Shown: positions 26,327 through 34,593, counted from the first letter of the stretch. The stretch is DNA of 64,000 nt from an uncultured Acidobacteriia bacterium (GCA_903923395.1 CAIXXM010000030.1:62001-126000); one strand, 5' to 3'. The notes: generated from the sequence alone by a model not told the origin. Numbers and translations: made by a program.

Positions 26327-27466
26327 TCATCCCCGGAAGACGACAGCGGGCTCCAGCACCAACACCCTGCGAATGCTCAGGAGGCTGGCCAGGATTACGA
26401 TTAGAAAGACCGCCACGGCTGTACCGCCGGCGATCTCTCCAAGTAAGACAAAGCCGCGGAGATCCAGAACGTTCTTGGTGGTTTCAAAGAACGCGGCAGT
26501 CATCGCGATCCCGATCGAATAACCAATTGCCCCCACTACAAACGCCTGCAGCAAAATCATCCCCGTGATGCGCCAGTTAGTGACTCCGATCGCTTTCAAC
26601 GCCCCGAATTGCTTGAGATTCTCGATGGTAAAGATATAGAAAGTCTGGCCCGCGACAACAGTGCCCACGATCAGTGCGATGAATACGGTGATGCCGAAGT
26701 TAATGGGAATGCCGGTGTGGCCGATGTAATACCAGATGGTCCGCCAGCCGAACTGCTCATAAGTGAGCGCTTCGAGTCCGGTAGCCGCCTTGATACGCGT
26801 GGCCACTTCTTCTCCTGTGACGCCCGGCAAGGGTTTTACTAGAACATAGGAGAGCAGATTTCTTTCCCGGCCGACATAACCGAGCGCATTCGAATACCTC
26901 GTGTAAACCACTGGGAAATTCTGAAACGGAGCGGCCGAATCACAGATCCCGACCACCCTCACCCGGTGATCATTCATTTCGAGCGTATCGCCCAGCCGCA
27001 TCGCCTGGTTCGGGAAATAGAACTCGAAGGCCACCTGGTCAATAATCACGGCATCCGGTTCCCGCAGCGAGTTGTAGGTGCCGAGCAGCATCTTGCGCGG
27101 CACGCCCGTCAGTGACGCGTCATCCACGCCCAGCAGGATCACCGCCCGGAAGACTCCGTCTCGCGCCTTCGCCCTGGTAGAACCTTTGAAAAGTGGCACC
27201 GCCCACTGGACACCGTTTACTCCGCGCACTCTGTAGAGATCCTGATCGGTCAGCGACTTGACCTCATCCAGGTATTGCGTGTATCGGTCCATCACCCATA
27301 CGTCGGCGTCTTTGATGTCCAGAATCTGGCTCTGCGTGCGGTTCATCAAACCGGTAAAAATCGAGACCTGATGCGACATCAGGAAGGTGGAAAAGGCAAT
27401 GGCGAAGATGAGCCCGAAGTATTTGGCCTTGTCTCCGGTCAGCATCTGAAATGCGACAAAGTTCAC
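26327..27466 (-). CDS. DevC-type ABC exporter permease
   Basis: This is a 379-residue inner-membrane permease of the FtsX family, DevC branch. The N-terminus (AFQMLTGDKAKYFGLIFAIAFSTFLMSHQVS) is typical of DevC, as is the following DADVWVMDRYTQYLDEV region. Three C-terminal helices carry the LKQFGALKAIGVTN coupling motif. Cyanobacterial DevBCA exports heterocyst glycolipids; in other bacteria the cargo is mostly unknown. The start codon is GTG with a clear GGAGG 8 bases upstream. A TetR-type palindrome lies between its promoter region and start. Confidence 0.92.
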   Translation of the reverse strand: MNFVAFQMLTGDKAKYFGLIFAIAFSTFLMSHQVSIFTGLMNRTQSQILDIKDADVWVMDRYTQYLDEVKSLTDQDLYRVRGVNGVQWAVPLFKGSTRAKARDGVFRAVILLGVDDASLTGVPRKMLLGTYNSLREPDAVIIDQVAFEFYFPNQAMRLGDTLEMNDHRVRVVGICDSAAPFQNFPVVYTRYSNALGYVGRERNLLSYVLVKPLPGVTGEEVATRIKAATGLEALTYEQFGWRTIWYYIGHTGIPINFGITVFIALIVGTVVAGQTFYIFTIENLKQFGALKAIGVTNWRITGMILLQAFVVGAIGYSIGIAMTAAFFETTKNVLDLRGFVLLGEIAGGTAVAVFLIVILASLLSIRRVLVLEPAVVFRG

Positions 27467-27499
27467 AGTTTACGCCTCCGTATTGAACAACGCCTATGA

Positions 27500-27516
27500 G
27501 ATGAACAGTGTTCATC
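27500..27516. promoter_or_regulatory. Palindromic TetR-type operator in front of the exporter genes
   Basis: GATGAACA-G-TGTTCATC is a perfect 17-bp palindrome (8-bp arms around one base) in the 67-base gap between tetR and the permease gene. A TATGAT that could serve as a -10 box on the minus strand overlaps its edge. The core TGAACAGTGTTCA recurs exactly at the tetR start. Confidence 0.72.
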
Positions 27517-27533
27517 ATAGTTGCAAAAAAAGA

Positions 27534-28148
27534 CTATTTGTTTCGGATCCCCTCGATCAGTGTTTCAAGCACACGGTCAATCAACCGGCCCTGTTCAATG
27601 AAGGGAAAGCCGCACTTTGCGATCAAAAGCGAGGTGATCCCATGCGCACCCGCCCACAGCGCCTGGCTGATCTCCTGCGGGTCCCCAACTGGGATGCTCC
27701 CCGCCTGCATACAACTCTGAACCATAACGACCAAATGCTGGAACGAAGCCATCGCATTCTGCAGTTTCAAGGGATCCATGGGGCGGGACAGTTGTTCCGG
27801 CGGCAGCATGAAAACCAGGCAGTAATGATGGGGGTGTTCGAGGCCGAATTCGATGTACACACGAAGCCCGCGCCGTAGACGGACCAAGGGATCTCCCCAG
27901 GAATCCTGTTCGATAGCCTGCATGCGCTGATCCAGACGACGGAACATTTCGTCCCCCAGCGCCTCCAGCACGGCTTGCTTGTCTTCGAAGTAAAGGTAGA
28001 TCGTACCCGGCGAGTATTCCGCTTTGTGGGCAATTTTCCGGATCGAGGTGGCCTCGTAGCCCTCTTTGACGAAGAGTTCACGGGCGGCATCCAGGATCTC
28101 CTGTCTGATGCCAGCCTTCTCGCGCGCTCTACGTTCGGCAATGCCCAT
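27534..28148 (-). CDS. TetR-family repressor of the exporter operon
   Basis: This is a 204-residue regulator. The N-terminal helix-turn-helix (about 12-58) shows ILDAARELFVKEGYEATSIRKIAHKAEYSPGTIYLYFEDKQAVLEAL, the typical TetR pattern; the helical ligand-binding remainder is variable and gives no clue to the inducer. It is the first gene of the exporter operon on the minus strand. Identical palindromes at its own promoter and before the permease gene strongly suggest that it represses both itself and the exporter. The ATG follows the operator by 2 bases with no ribosome site, so its mRNA may be leaderless. Confidence 0.93.
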   Translation of the reverse strand: MGIAERRAREKAGIRQEILDAARELFVKEGYEATSIRKIAHKAEYSPGTIYLYFEDKQAVLEALGDEMFRRLDQRMQAIEQDSWGDPLVRLRRGLRVYIEFGLEHPHHYCLVFMLPPEQLSRPMDPLKLQNAMASFQHLVVMVQSCMQAGSIPVGDPQEISQALWAGAHGITSLLIAKCGFPFIEQGRLIDRVLETLIEGIRNK

Positions 28149-28150
28149 GG

Positions 28151-28191
28151 TGAACAGTGTTCATTATTTCAGTTGATCCCTCCAGTGTCAA
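28151..28191 (-). promoter_or_regulatory. tetR promoter overlapped by its operator
   Basis: On the minus strand a consensus TTGACA (28186-28191) is followed after exactly 17 bases by AATAAT (28163-28168). The palindrome TGAACA-G-TGTTCA (28151-28163) starts at the edge of the -10 box and covers the expected start point, ending 2 bases before the tetR ATG. Binding there would block transcription directly. Confidence 0.75.
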
Positions 28192-28219
28192 ACCCAGGGC
28201 CGCACCATCGCGAATTAGG

Positions 28220-28837
28220 TCACTTCGATGAAGACACCGGTTCCTGGTACCGAAGACTCAACCAAACACCCAGCATTAGCACGTTCAAGCCGAGTCCAGC
28301 ATAGCCATTCCAAAAGCAAAGCACTGTCGAAGTGGCATATACCGCCAATCCGAAGTGGTATGTGCGGCGGATCTTCAGAATCGCCGTGCTCTCCAGATGC
28401 CCGTGCAGAAGACGGTGATTGTGAGCCACTGACGCCAGCAGTGCGTTGTAAGTCAGGGCAATCACGACGAAGGTTCCGCAGTAGAATGCCGCTGCGGTAT
28501 CGGTGGCCGGGGTACCCAGGTATTGCGCGAGGACTGCCGTCGGGAACGGGACAAAAGTAACCATTAACAACACCAGACCATTGCAAAGCATCAAGGGATT
28601 ATCCACACCCCGCACCAGGCGCAGCAATTCGTGATGATTCATCCACATCAGCAGGACAACGAAGAAACTGATGAAGTAACTCGCGAACGATGGCCACAAG
28701 CCGCGGAGAGCAACGCCCAACGCGACATCGGTCAGGTGTTCCAACTTGGGCACACGGATTTCGAGGATCAGCAGCGTAATCGCAATGGCAAAGACGCCGT
28801 CGGAAAACGCTTCCAACCGGCCAGTCTCTTTATCCAA
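28220..28837 (-). CDS. TMEM175-family (DUF1211) membrane protein, putative potassium channel
   Basis: This is a 205-residue protein with about six hydrophobic segments. The N-terminal helix holds RLEAFSDGVFAIAITLLIL, the FSDGVFAIAITLL signature that forms the selectivity filter in TMEM175 channels. Bacterial members have one six-helix repeat and assemble as tetramers, and several conduct potassium. The apparent start is TTG (28835-28837); no ATG fits the conserved N-terminus, and no strong ribosome site is seen. It lies on the same strand as tetR but upstream of the tetR promoter, so it is probably a separate transcript. Confidence 0.88.
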   Translation of the reverse strand: MDKETGRLEAFSDGVFAIAITLLILEIRVPKLEHLTDVALGVALRGLWPSFASYFISFFVVLLMWMNHHELLRLVRGVDNPLMLCNGLVLLMVTFVPFPTAVLAQYLGTPATDTAAAFYCGTFVVIALTYNALLASVAHNHRLLHGHLESTAILKIRRTYHFGLAVYATSTVLCFWNGYAGLGLNVLMLGVWLSLRYQEPVSSSK

Positions 28838-29264
28838 CGGCTTTTAGAGTATACTCACTTTGATCGAACTGACATAAGTGAGAATTAAGCCAAGAGACAA
28901 TTTGAACGCGTTCAATAAATCAATCGTGCGATTGCAAAGTACAGCCCATCGCAGAGCTGGGAGAGAGGAAAGAAATGAGTACGAACGCGGCTGCAGCTGG
29001 TGAATAGTGAGTTCACACACAGGACTAAGTAGTTCGGGTCGGCTTCGGGGTAGCCACTGGGCGCTAGTATTTGACAGCGACCGGTTTCGGTTAGTAAGGC
29101 CACGAGTCTACAGAGTTCGTAGGGCGGTCCCCCAGGACGGCGGCCGACGCCCACGTCGGCCTCTTCCAAATAACGAGAACACAGGTGGGGGGCCGGCAGC
29201 CGATGCGGGCGTCCACCCTACCGAAGGACAGCGCCGGCTTGTTAGGTCGATTCGCCCCGGAAAG
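28838..29264. other. Intergenic stretch without a supported gene
   Basis: No frame here has convincing protein features. The right half contains the REP-like element listed separately (29119-29221). The left part is comparatively A+T-rich and may hold the promoter of the TMEM175-type gene, but no consensus boxes can be assigned with confidence. Confidence 0.6.
29119..29221. repeat. REP/BIME-like palindromic intergenic element
   Basis: The element is bounded by GTAGGG (29119-29124) and its complement CCCTAC (29216-29221). Inside are two consecutive small hairpins with the same CCCA loop: GTCC-CCCA-GGAC (29127-29138) and GGCCGACG-CCCA-CGTCGGCC (29142-29161, a perfect 8-bp stem). Such GTAGGGCGG...GGCCGAC units resemble dispersed extragenic palindromes of Bryobacterales genomes. 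Only one copy is visible here, so dispersal is inferred. Confidence 0.5.
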
Positions 29265-29597
29265 TTACGGTTTGCAGATCTTGCAGCGCTTCAACTTCCT
29301 GGCGAGAGCCTCGCTGCGGGCGATAGGCATGGCAGCTTCCGGTTTTTCAGCACAGACTCCCCGGTGGAATGTGGTGTTATCGGCGTAGACGAGTTCGGCA
29401 TTGGGATTGGGCTTGGGGGTTTTGGCAGGTTTGGCTGTTGCTGCGGCGGAGACCGGCGCGGGATCGGTGGTGACCTTCTTCTTGTTCTTTCTGACCCGGT
29501 TTGGATCCGTCGACTTTGTGTCCTGCGCGTGGGAGAGCGGGGTGAGGAGCGTTGCGCCCAGGAGGGTAAGCGTGGTGAGGATTCGTCTGTGTGCCAT
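29265..29597 (-). CDS. Small secreted protein with C-terminal His/Cys (zinc-site-like) motif
   Basis: This is a 110-residue product. The ATG at 29597 has AAGGA about 9 bases upstream and opens a signal peptide (ILTTLTLLGATLLTPLSHA) cut near AQD. A Lys/Pro/Ala-rich linker follows (KNKKKVTTDPAPVSAAAT). The last 40 residues (TTFHRGVCAEKP...ARKLKRCKICKP) match a widespread small domain with an H-R-x-x-C and a C-x-x-C that probably holds one zinc ion, also found behind nuclease or lipoprotein domains. It lies 13 bases after the giant kinase gene and is probably co-transcribed with it. The function is unknown; an open frame further upstream is only the reverse-phase extension into the kinase gene. 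Confidence 0.75.
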   Translation of the reverse strand: MAHRRILTTLTLLGATLLTPLSHAQDTKSTDPNRVRKNKKKVTTDPAPVSAAATAKPAKTPKPNPNAELVYADNTTFHRGVCAEKPEAAMPIARSEALARKLKRCKICKP

Positions 29598-29610
29598 TTT
29601 GCTATTCCTT

Positions 29611-32600
29611 CTATTTGTTAGTGAGAGCGGCGAGCTTGCCTTCGGCGTTCTTGATAGGCAGCGGGATAGTTGAGGAGGGCTTCCTCCCTGCAAGTGCAAA
29701 GGCTTCCCAACTCGCATCGAGACTTTTGTGAAGCAGCGATTCCAACTCACTTCCGTGCTTCGAGCGCGCCTCGTGGAGTAGGGCAGTGCCGAGTTCGGCA
29801 AGTGATATGACGAGCGAATCCCTTACATCGTCGCCACCGTGGTCGGCTATCGGTCGTAGAAGCTCGACTGACTTCGCAGCCTCCAATGTTGCTTCTTGAT
29901 ACAAACCATATGAGATGAGAGTCCGCGCACGGAAGCAGAAACTGCGGGCATATGCCGTTTGGACCTCCTGCGCAGTCACGCCAGGCACGACCGAAGTGAA
30001 GTCTGCGTGCTCTCCCTGCATAATCTTCAGCAGTCGGACGATACGATCAAACGCGTTACGCTCCTGTGGAGGGACTATCCTGAGCCGGGATGGCTCAGCA
30101 AGCAGAAGTTTTTGATAATGAAGAGCCTGCGGAAAATCTCCCAATTGTTCCGCGATAAAACTGAGCTGCGTGTAGTTGGAGCGGAGGGATGGTTCACCAC
30201 CAATCAAATCCATGCTTTGCCGGAGCGCCCGGTTTGACTCCGACGCCCGGCCGGTTAAGCGCAAGGCAGTCGCCAGTAGTAAATAATCTTCCGCTTCGGC
30301 ACGTTTCCTGGCGGGAGTCTGTTGGAGCTTACTATTCAAATCGAGCAGATCTTGGCGATGCCCGACACTCGAATTAAAATCCCCAATGTCCAGTTCCAAG
30401 TCCGCCTCGAGACGGAGCAGTTGCATGAATAAGGAAGGTGTCGTGTCACTCATCGTCATTGCAAACCTCACCAAACGTAGGGCTTCGTGAGGTTCTTCCA
30501 GCGCCCGAAACGCATTCGCGGTGACAATAACATCGAAATCCAGGTTCGCTCTCCGTGTCGAAGGGTAACCTGCTTCTATGAATTGCTCCAACGCTTCCCG
30601 ATTCCGGGATAATGCTTCTTCCCGGGCCTGCATCCCCGACCGCCGCACAAGCGAATATCTTGCGAGGGTGTTCTGGCGCCTGATCATAGCTGGCACATTT
30701 TTTCGGATTGAGGTTACCAGAATTTGGTCTTTAGGAGAAGCAAGATTACTGTCTGCAGGATGCAGGTATCGGTCGAATGCTACTTCAACCGCCGTCATCT
30801 TGTCATCACCAGTTCCCGGCCCCTGTGTAATCAAAGTGATTTCTTTCTCCAGCGCCGAGTAACACCATGTCGCATAAGGCTTTCTTAGAGGGTAGGCCTT
30901 CACCAGTTTTCGGAGGATGGACTGACCTTCATGTATTTCCTGAAGCCGATTAGGATTGGAAGTGCCCCCGGCCGCCGATATAAAAAGATGGGTTTTGGCG
31001 ACCTCCAAAACAAAGTCGGGGTCGTTGGCATGCAAGGCAGCAATTTGCTCATGGATCTGCACGGATCTCTTCGTTAGCGATTCTGCTTCGAACTGCTTCC
31101 CTGTGATGAAGAGTTCCGCAGCCAGAAACAACTGGAGTTCGCTCAGATCTAACTGCACGCTTGTATTGAAGGGATCCGCTGAAGCGAGTTCCTCCATGAT
31201 TGCGTTGGAGCTACGATAGAACTTTTCGATGGCTGGCCTCTTGGCCCGTCTGCCAAGCACCATATGCGCAATGGCGCGCTCCCGCTGGTAGAGAATATTC
31301 GTTGGGTCATCGCGGTGCAGTTCATCCAATGATGCCAAGGCCTGCTTGGTGATCTGAACGACATCGTCAAACCCTCGTTGCACGCCCGCAAGCCCCCATT
31401 CCACCTGGGATCTGGCAAGCTCCCACCGCGCATTTATCGAAGCCGGATTGGCATTCAGGATCTCCGTCCGGAGCGCAACCGCACGTTGAGGGTTGGCCAT
31501 TGAGGCGCAATTCAGGAATAAACCGCAATTGAAGCGGTCCATCAGTACTTCCGCCAAGTCCGCCTTGGCCTGCAGGTTGGTTGGTTCGTCCTTGACAAAC
31601 TGCTCCGCCATCGCTCGGACTTTTGAGAAGTCGAATTGCTGTTCATTCAGGACTTTCTCGGTCTGACCATACCGTAAGGCAGCGATGATCAACTTGTGCC
31701 TCAATTCCGAGTTACGTGGATCCTTCGCTAACTGGGCTTCGAGCAGCCTCTTACTGCGCTCAAAACTATCGTGGGCCAGTTTCATTTCCCGCAGGTTTGA
31801 ACCGCGTGGGTCACCAGCCAACTCACCCATTCGAAGATAAGCTGTCGCGAATTGCCTTTGCAATTCGGGACTTTCATGGACCTTCCCCCGCCTCTCATAG
31901 ACTTTATTTAGGTATTCAATGCCGAGTTTGGACATTGTCTCCCGGGCCCTGGTGGCACCAGACAGATTGCGGATCTGGTCATTGAGATCTCCGAACATGG
32001 CGTTGGCGAGAGACTGGACATCCCCGAGACTGGCTTCAGCGAGTTGAGCTTGCTCCCGCGCGGCAAGTTCCTGACGGGTGGCCAGGGCCGCCTGCTCTTC
32101 TGCGCGAACTCTTTCAAGGGCGGCTTCGCGGCTCTGTTCTTCCGCGCGGCGGCTTTGTGCTTCTGCACGGGCACGAAATTCCACGGCTATGTTGCGTTCG
32201 CGGTTGGCCACGGCGGCCTGAGTCACGGCGACGGCTGTTCCTAAGACCAGTGCGAGGATGACCGCGACACCCGCCGCGACCGGTAGCCGGTGGCGGCGGA
32301 TGAACTTGCTGGCTCGGTAGACCGTGCTGGGTGGAGAAGCGAGAACAGCTTCGTTGTTCAGATGTCGGTGGATGTCGGCGCCTAAGTCGGAGACCGACGA
32401 GTAGCGGCGATGGCTTTGTTTTTCCACCGCGCGGGTGACGATCCAGTTCAGATCGCCGGCGAGTTTGCGGCGAAGTTCGGGGAGGGTTGTGGCGCGGCGG
32501 GCGGCGATGTCCGTAGCAGTATTGCCGAGAGAACTGAGCTTGGCCTGCATCGGCGGATTCTCCACATCCCGCACGATGCGGAGCAGTTCGGCTAGTCCGG

Positions 32601-33414
32601 CTTTGCGGAGAGTCGGACCATCGAAGGGAACGGCACCGACGAGCAGTTCGTAGAGCAGAATGCCGAGCGAGTAAACGTCAGAACTGGTATCAACGACGCC
32701 GGTCATGACATCGGCCTGTTCGGGGGACATGTACTCCGGGGTGCCGATGAATTGGCCGAGTTCGGTGAAGGCGGTACCGTCGAGATCGCGTTGGTCGGTG
32801 GCTTTGGCGATGCCGAAGTCGATGACTTTGGGAACCGCTTCGCCATCGATTTCGGTAACCATCACGTTCGAAGGCTTAATATCGCGGTGGATGATGCCTT
32901 TGCCGTGCGCATGCTGGACGGCGCTGCATACCTTTACGAAGAGTTCCAGCCGCTGTTCGGTGTTGAGGCGTTTGTCGTCACAGTATTTGGTGATGGCGAC
33001 ACCATCGACGAATTCCATCACGAAGAACGGGCGGCCATTGGTGGTGATATCGGCATCGTAGACGCGGGCGATGTTTGGGTGATCCATCATCGCGACGGCC
33101 TGGCGCTCGTGGTTGAAGCGGGAAAGCACCTGCTTGGAATCCATGCCGGGCTTGACGACCTTCAAGGCGACTTTGCGCTGGATGGGACGGGTCTGTTCCG
33201 CGAGGTAGACGGTGCCCATGCCACCCTCACCGAGGGTGCTCAGAATGCGGTAACGGCCAAAGAGGTCGGCTTCGGAGGTAGCGGCGCGTTGGCCTGAATC
33301 GGGAGTAAACGTCGGGAGTTCGGTACCCGCTCCGCCGAGGAAGAGGCAAGCAGCACAAAGCCCGGCAGGGTCACCGGGAGCAAGCGGGTTGCGGCATTCG
33401 GGACAGAGTTCCAC
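29611..33414 (-). CDS. Giant membrane-anchored Ser/Thr protein kinase with TPR-like C-terminal region
   Basis: This is a 1267-residue Hanks-type kinase. Residues 4-23 form a zinc-ribbon-like C-x-x-C...C-x-x-C motif (CPEC, CAAC). The kinase domain spans about 54-350, with glycine loop GEGGMG (62-67), lysine K85, catalytic D178 in HRDIKPSN and DFG at 199-201; all key residues are present, so it should be active. One membrane helix lies near 375-400. A coiled coil rich in A, E, Q and R follows, and then about 750 residues of helical TPR-like repeats. The start is GTG (33412-33414). It follows the ECF sigma gene by 43 bases, an arrangement typical of Acidobacteria and Planctomycetes, where the kinase is thought to control the sigma factor. 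The signal is unknown. Confidence 0.92.
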   Translation of the reverse strand: MELCPECRNPLAPGDPAGLCAACLFLGGAGTELPTFTPDSGQRAATSEADLFGRYRILSTLGEGGMGTVYLAEQTRPIQRKVALKVVKPGMDSKQVLSRFNHERQAVAMMDHPNIARVYDADITTNGRPFFVMEFVDGVAITKYCDDKRLNTEQRLELFVKVCSAVQHAHGKGIIHRDIKPSNVMVTEIDGEAVPKVIDFGIAKATDQRDLDGTAFTELGQFIGTPEYMSPEQADVMTGVVDTSSDVYSLGILLYELLVGAVPFDGPTLRKAGLAELLRIVRDVENPPMQAKLSSLGNTATDIAARRATTLPELRRKLAGDLNWIVTRAVEKQSHRRYSSVSDLGADIHRHLNNEAVLASPPSTVYRASKFIRRHRLPVAAGVAVILALVLGTAVAVTQAAVANRERNIAVEFRARAEAQSRRAEEQSREAALERVRAEEQAALATRQELAAREQAQLAEASLGDVQSLANAMFGDLNDQIRNLSGATRARETMSKLGIEYLNKVYERRGKVHESPELQRQFATAYLRMGELAGDPRGSNLREMKLAHDSFERSKRLLEAQLAKDPRNSELRHKLIIAALRYGQTEKVLNEQQFDFSKVRAMAEQFVKDEPTNLQAKADLAEVLMDRFNCGLFLNCASMANPQRAVALRTEILNANPASINARWELARSQVEWGLAGVQRGFDDVVQITKQALASLDELHRDDPTNILYQRERAIAHMVLGRRAKRPAIEKFYRSSNAIMEELASADPFNTSVQLDLSELQLFLAAELFITGKQFEAESLTKRSVQIHEQIAALHANDPDFVLEVAKTHLFISAAGGTSNPNRLQEIHEGQSILRKLVKAYPLRKPYATWCYSALEKEITLITQGPGTGDDKMTAVEVAFDRYLHPADSNLASPKDQILVTSIRKNVPAMIRRQNTLARYSLVRRSGMQAREEALSRNREALEQFIEAGYPSTRRANLDFDVIVTANAFRALEEPHEALRLVRFAMTMSDTTPSLFMQLLRLEADLELDIGDFNSSVGHRQDLLDLNSKLQQTPARKRAEAEDYLLLATALRLTGRASESNRALRQSMDLIGGEPSLRSNYTQLSFIAEQLGDFPQALHYQKLLLAEPSRLRIVPPQERNAFDRIVRLLKIMQGEHADFTSVVPGVTAQEVQTAYARSFCFRARTLISYGLYQEATLEAAKSVELLRPIADHGGDDVRDSLVISLAELGTALLHEARSKHGSELESLLHKSLDASWEAFALAGRKPSSTIPLPIKNAEGKLAALTNK

Positions 33415-33420
33415 AGGGGT

Positions 33421-33450
33421 GTAATAACAATTCGTTGGGAAAGGTTACAG
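33421..33450 (-). promoter_or_regulatory. Candidate ECF-type promoter of the kinase gene
   Basis: In the 43 bases between the sigma-factor stop and the kinase start, the minus strand reads CTGTAAC, 16 bases, then TTATTAC. A CTGTAAC with a similar A/T-rich downstream element at the same distance occurs upstream of the sigma-factor gene. A shared motif at both genes is what an autoregulated ECF sigma factor would need. The assignment rests on two sites only. Confidence 0.35.
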
Positions 33451-33457
33451 ACTTTTT

Positions 33458-34189
33458 TCACGCCCTGCTGAGAGCCGCAGCCAGGTAGCGGAATTCGCCA
33501 TCGATATCAGAGGGGTCATTGACGGTTTCGCCGATCTCCGCGCGTAGAAGATCACGGTAGCGTTTTCTCAGGCGGCTGATGGCAACTTTGAGCGCCCCTT
33601 CCGTGGTCTGCATCTGGAGAGCGAGTTCGGCGTAGGGAACGTCGGAGCGGTCCAGCAGGCAGCCTTTCAGCTTTTCGAAATGTTCCACTTTGCCATGGGC
33701 GGCGAATTCGTCGCGGAGACGGTTGACCACGCGGTCGAGCAGAGCTCTGGCCCAGCGGCGGTCGAAGATGGTCTCTGGCGTTTCGTCGTGAAAGGGCTCG
33801 CGGCTGTAGCTTTCTTCGCCGGAAATAATTTCGAAGGGCAGAACCTGCATACCGCCGCCGCGTTTCTGGGCCTGCGCACTGCGGTATTCGTTCGAGAGGA
33901 AGAACTTCACCGAGGAGAGCAAAAAAGCCCGGAAGCGGCCCTTTTCGGGGTCGGCGACGGAGAAGGTGGGATTCTCGAGGAGCCGGAGGAAGAATTCCTG
34001 GGTAAGATCCCGCGCCCGCTCCGGATCATTACCGCGGCGACGCACATAGGCGTAGATGGGATACCAGTAAGCGGCGCAAAGGGTTTCGAGAGCAGAACGG
34101 CTCTCGCCGGAATCAAGGGAACCGGCGGCGAGAATCAGTGTCCAACGTGTCGCGGGAAAGCCGGAAGCCGTGAGCACTGTCTGGGTCAT
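33458..34189 (-). CDS. ECF-family RNA polymerase sigma factor
   Basis: This product of about 243 residues has sigma region 2 (ALETLCAAYWYPIYAYVRRRGNDPERARDLTQEFFLRLLE) and region 4 (DRSDVPYAELALQMQTTEGALKVAISRLRKRYRDLLR), which bind the -10 and -35 elements. The layout with an FPATRW opening is typical of the ECF group linked to Ser/Thr kinases. Two ATGs are plausible, 34189 and 34225; neither has a ribosome site, and the first is nearer the conserved FPATRW. A longer open frame reaching 34417 lacks family similarity upstream. It precedes the giant kinase gene on the same strand and probably directs transcription of that module. Confidence 0.9.
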   Translation of the reverse strand: MTQTVLTASGFPATRWTLILAAGSLDSGESRSALETLCAAYWYPIYAYVRRRGNDPERARDLTQEFFLRLLENPTFSVADPEKGRFRAFLLSSVKFFLSNEYRSAQAQKRGGGMQVLPFEIISGEESYSREPFHDETPETIFDRRWARALLDRVVNRLRDEFAAHGKVEHFEKLKGCLLDRSDVPYAELALQMQTTEGALKVAISRLRKRYRDLLRAEIGETVNDPSDIDGEFRYLAAALSRA

Positions 34190-34240
34190 AATTGTTGAAA
34201 GAGTAACACCGGTTTGTTCGGTCATAGAGGCAATTACGAG

Positions 34241-34302
34241 GTAATTACCGGAATCTGAAAGATCGTTACAGCGGGAACTGATTTTTCTGAAAAATATTTC
34301 AG
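34241..34302 (-). promoter_or_regulatory. Candidate ECF promoter and dyad upstream of the sigma-factor gene
   Basis: The minus strand carries CTGTAAC (34265-34271), then 16 bases, then GTAATTAC, matching the element before the kinase gene. Immediately upstream is an inverted repeat CTGAAA-AATA-TTTCAG (34287-34302) that could be a regulator site. This suggests autoregulation but is unproven. Confidence 0.35.
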
Positions 34303-34391
34303 TGGAGACAAATTCAGGCCCTCCCGGCGCGGGGAACTGATCGTCCCCGTCTGGGTCATCTACGCAGGCTATGTCGTTTCGCCAATCCCGC

Positions 34392-34592
34392 TCAAACCAC
34401 CAACATGCAATCCCCACAACTAAAGAAACGATACCGTTCCGCCACCGCGTGATGATAGGCCGCCAGCGTCAACTCCCGCCCCGCCAGCGCCGCCACCAGC
34501 AACACCAGACTGGTCTTCGGTAAATGGAAATTCGTCAGCATCGCCCCGGTTTTCTGGAAGGCAAACCCGGGGTAAATGAAGACCTCCGTACT
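34392..34592 (-). pseudogene. queA: C-terminal remnant of queA (tRNA ribosyltransferase-isomerase)
   Basis: About 66 codons encode the recognisable tail of QueA, the enzyme that transfers and isomerises the ribosyl moiety of SAM to make epoxyqueuosine in tRNA. TEVFIYPGFAF, ALAGRELTLAAYHHAV and ERYRFFSCGDCMLVV match the conserved last segment. The first 270 or so residues are missing. The similarity begins directly after the stop codon of the adjacent epimerase gene, so the junction looks like a deletion or rearrangement that replaced the front of queA. No ribosome site serves the fragment. A functional queA, if any, must be elsewhere. Confidence 0.82.
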
Positions 34593-34593
34593 A

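Noticed and set aside
34190-34417. N-terminal extension of the sigma-factor open frame
   Set aside because: It has no sigma-factor similarity and covers the candidate promoter and dyad.
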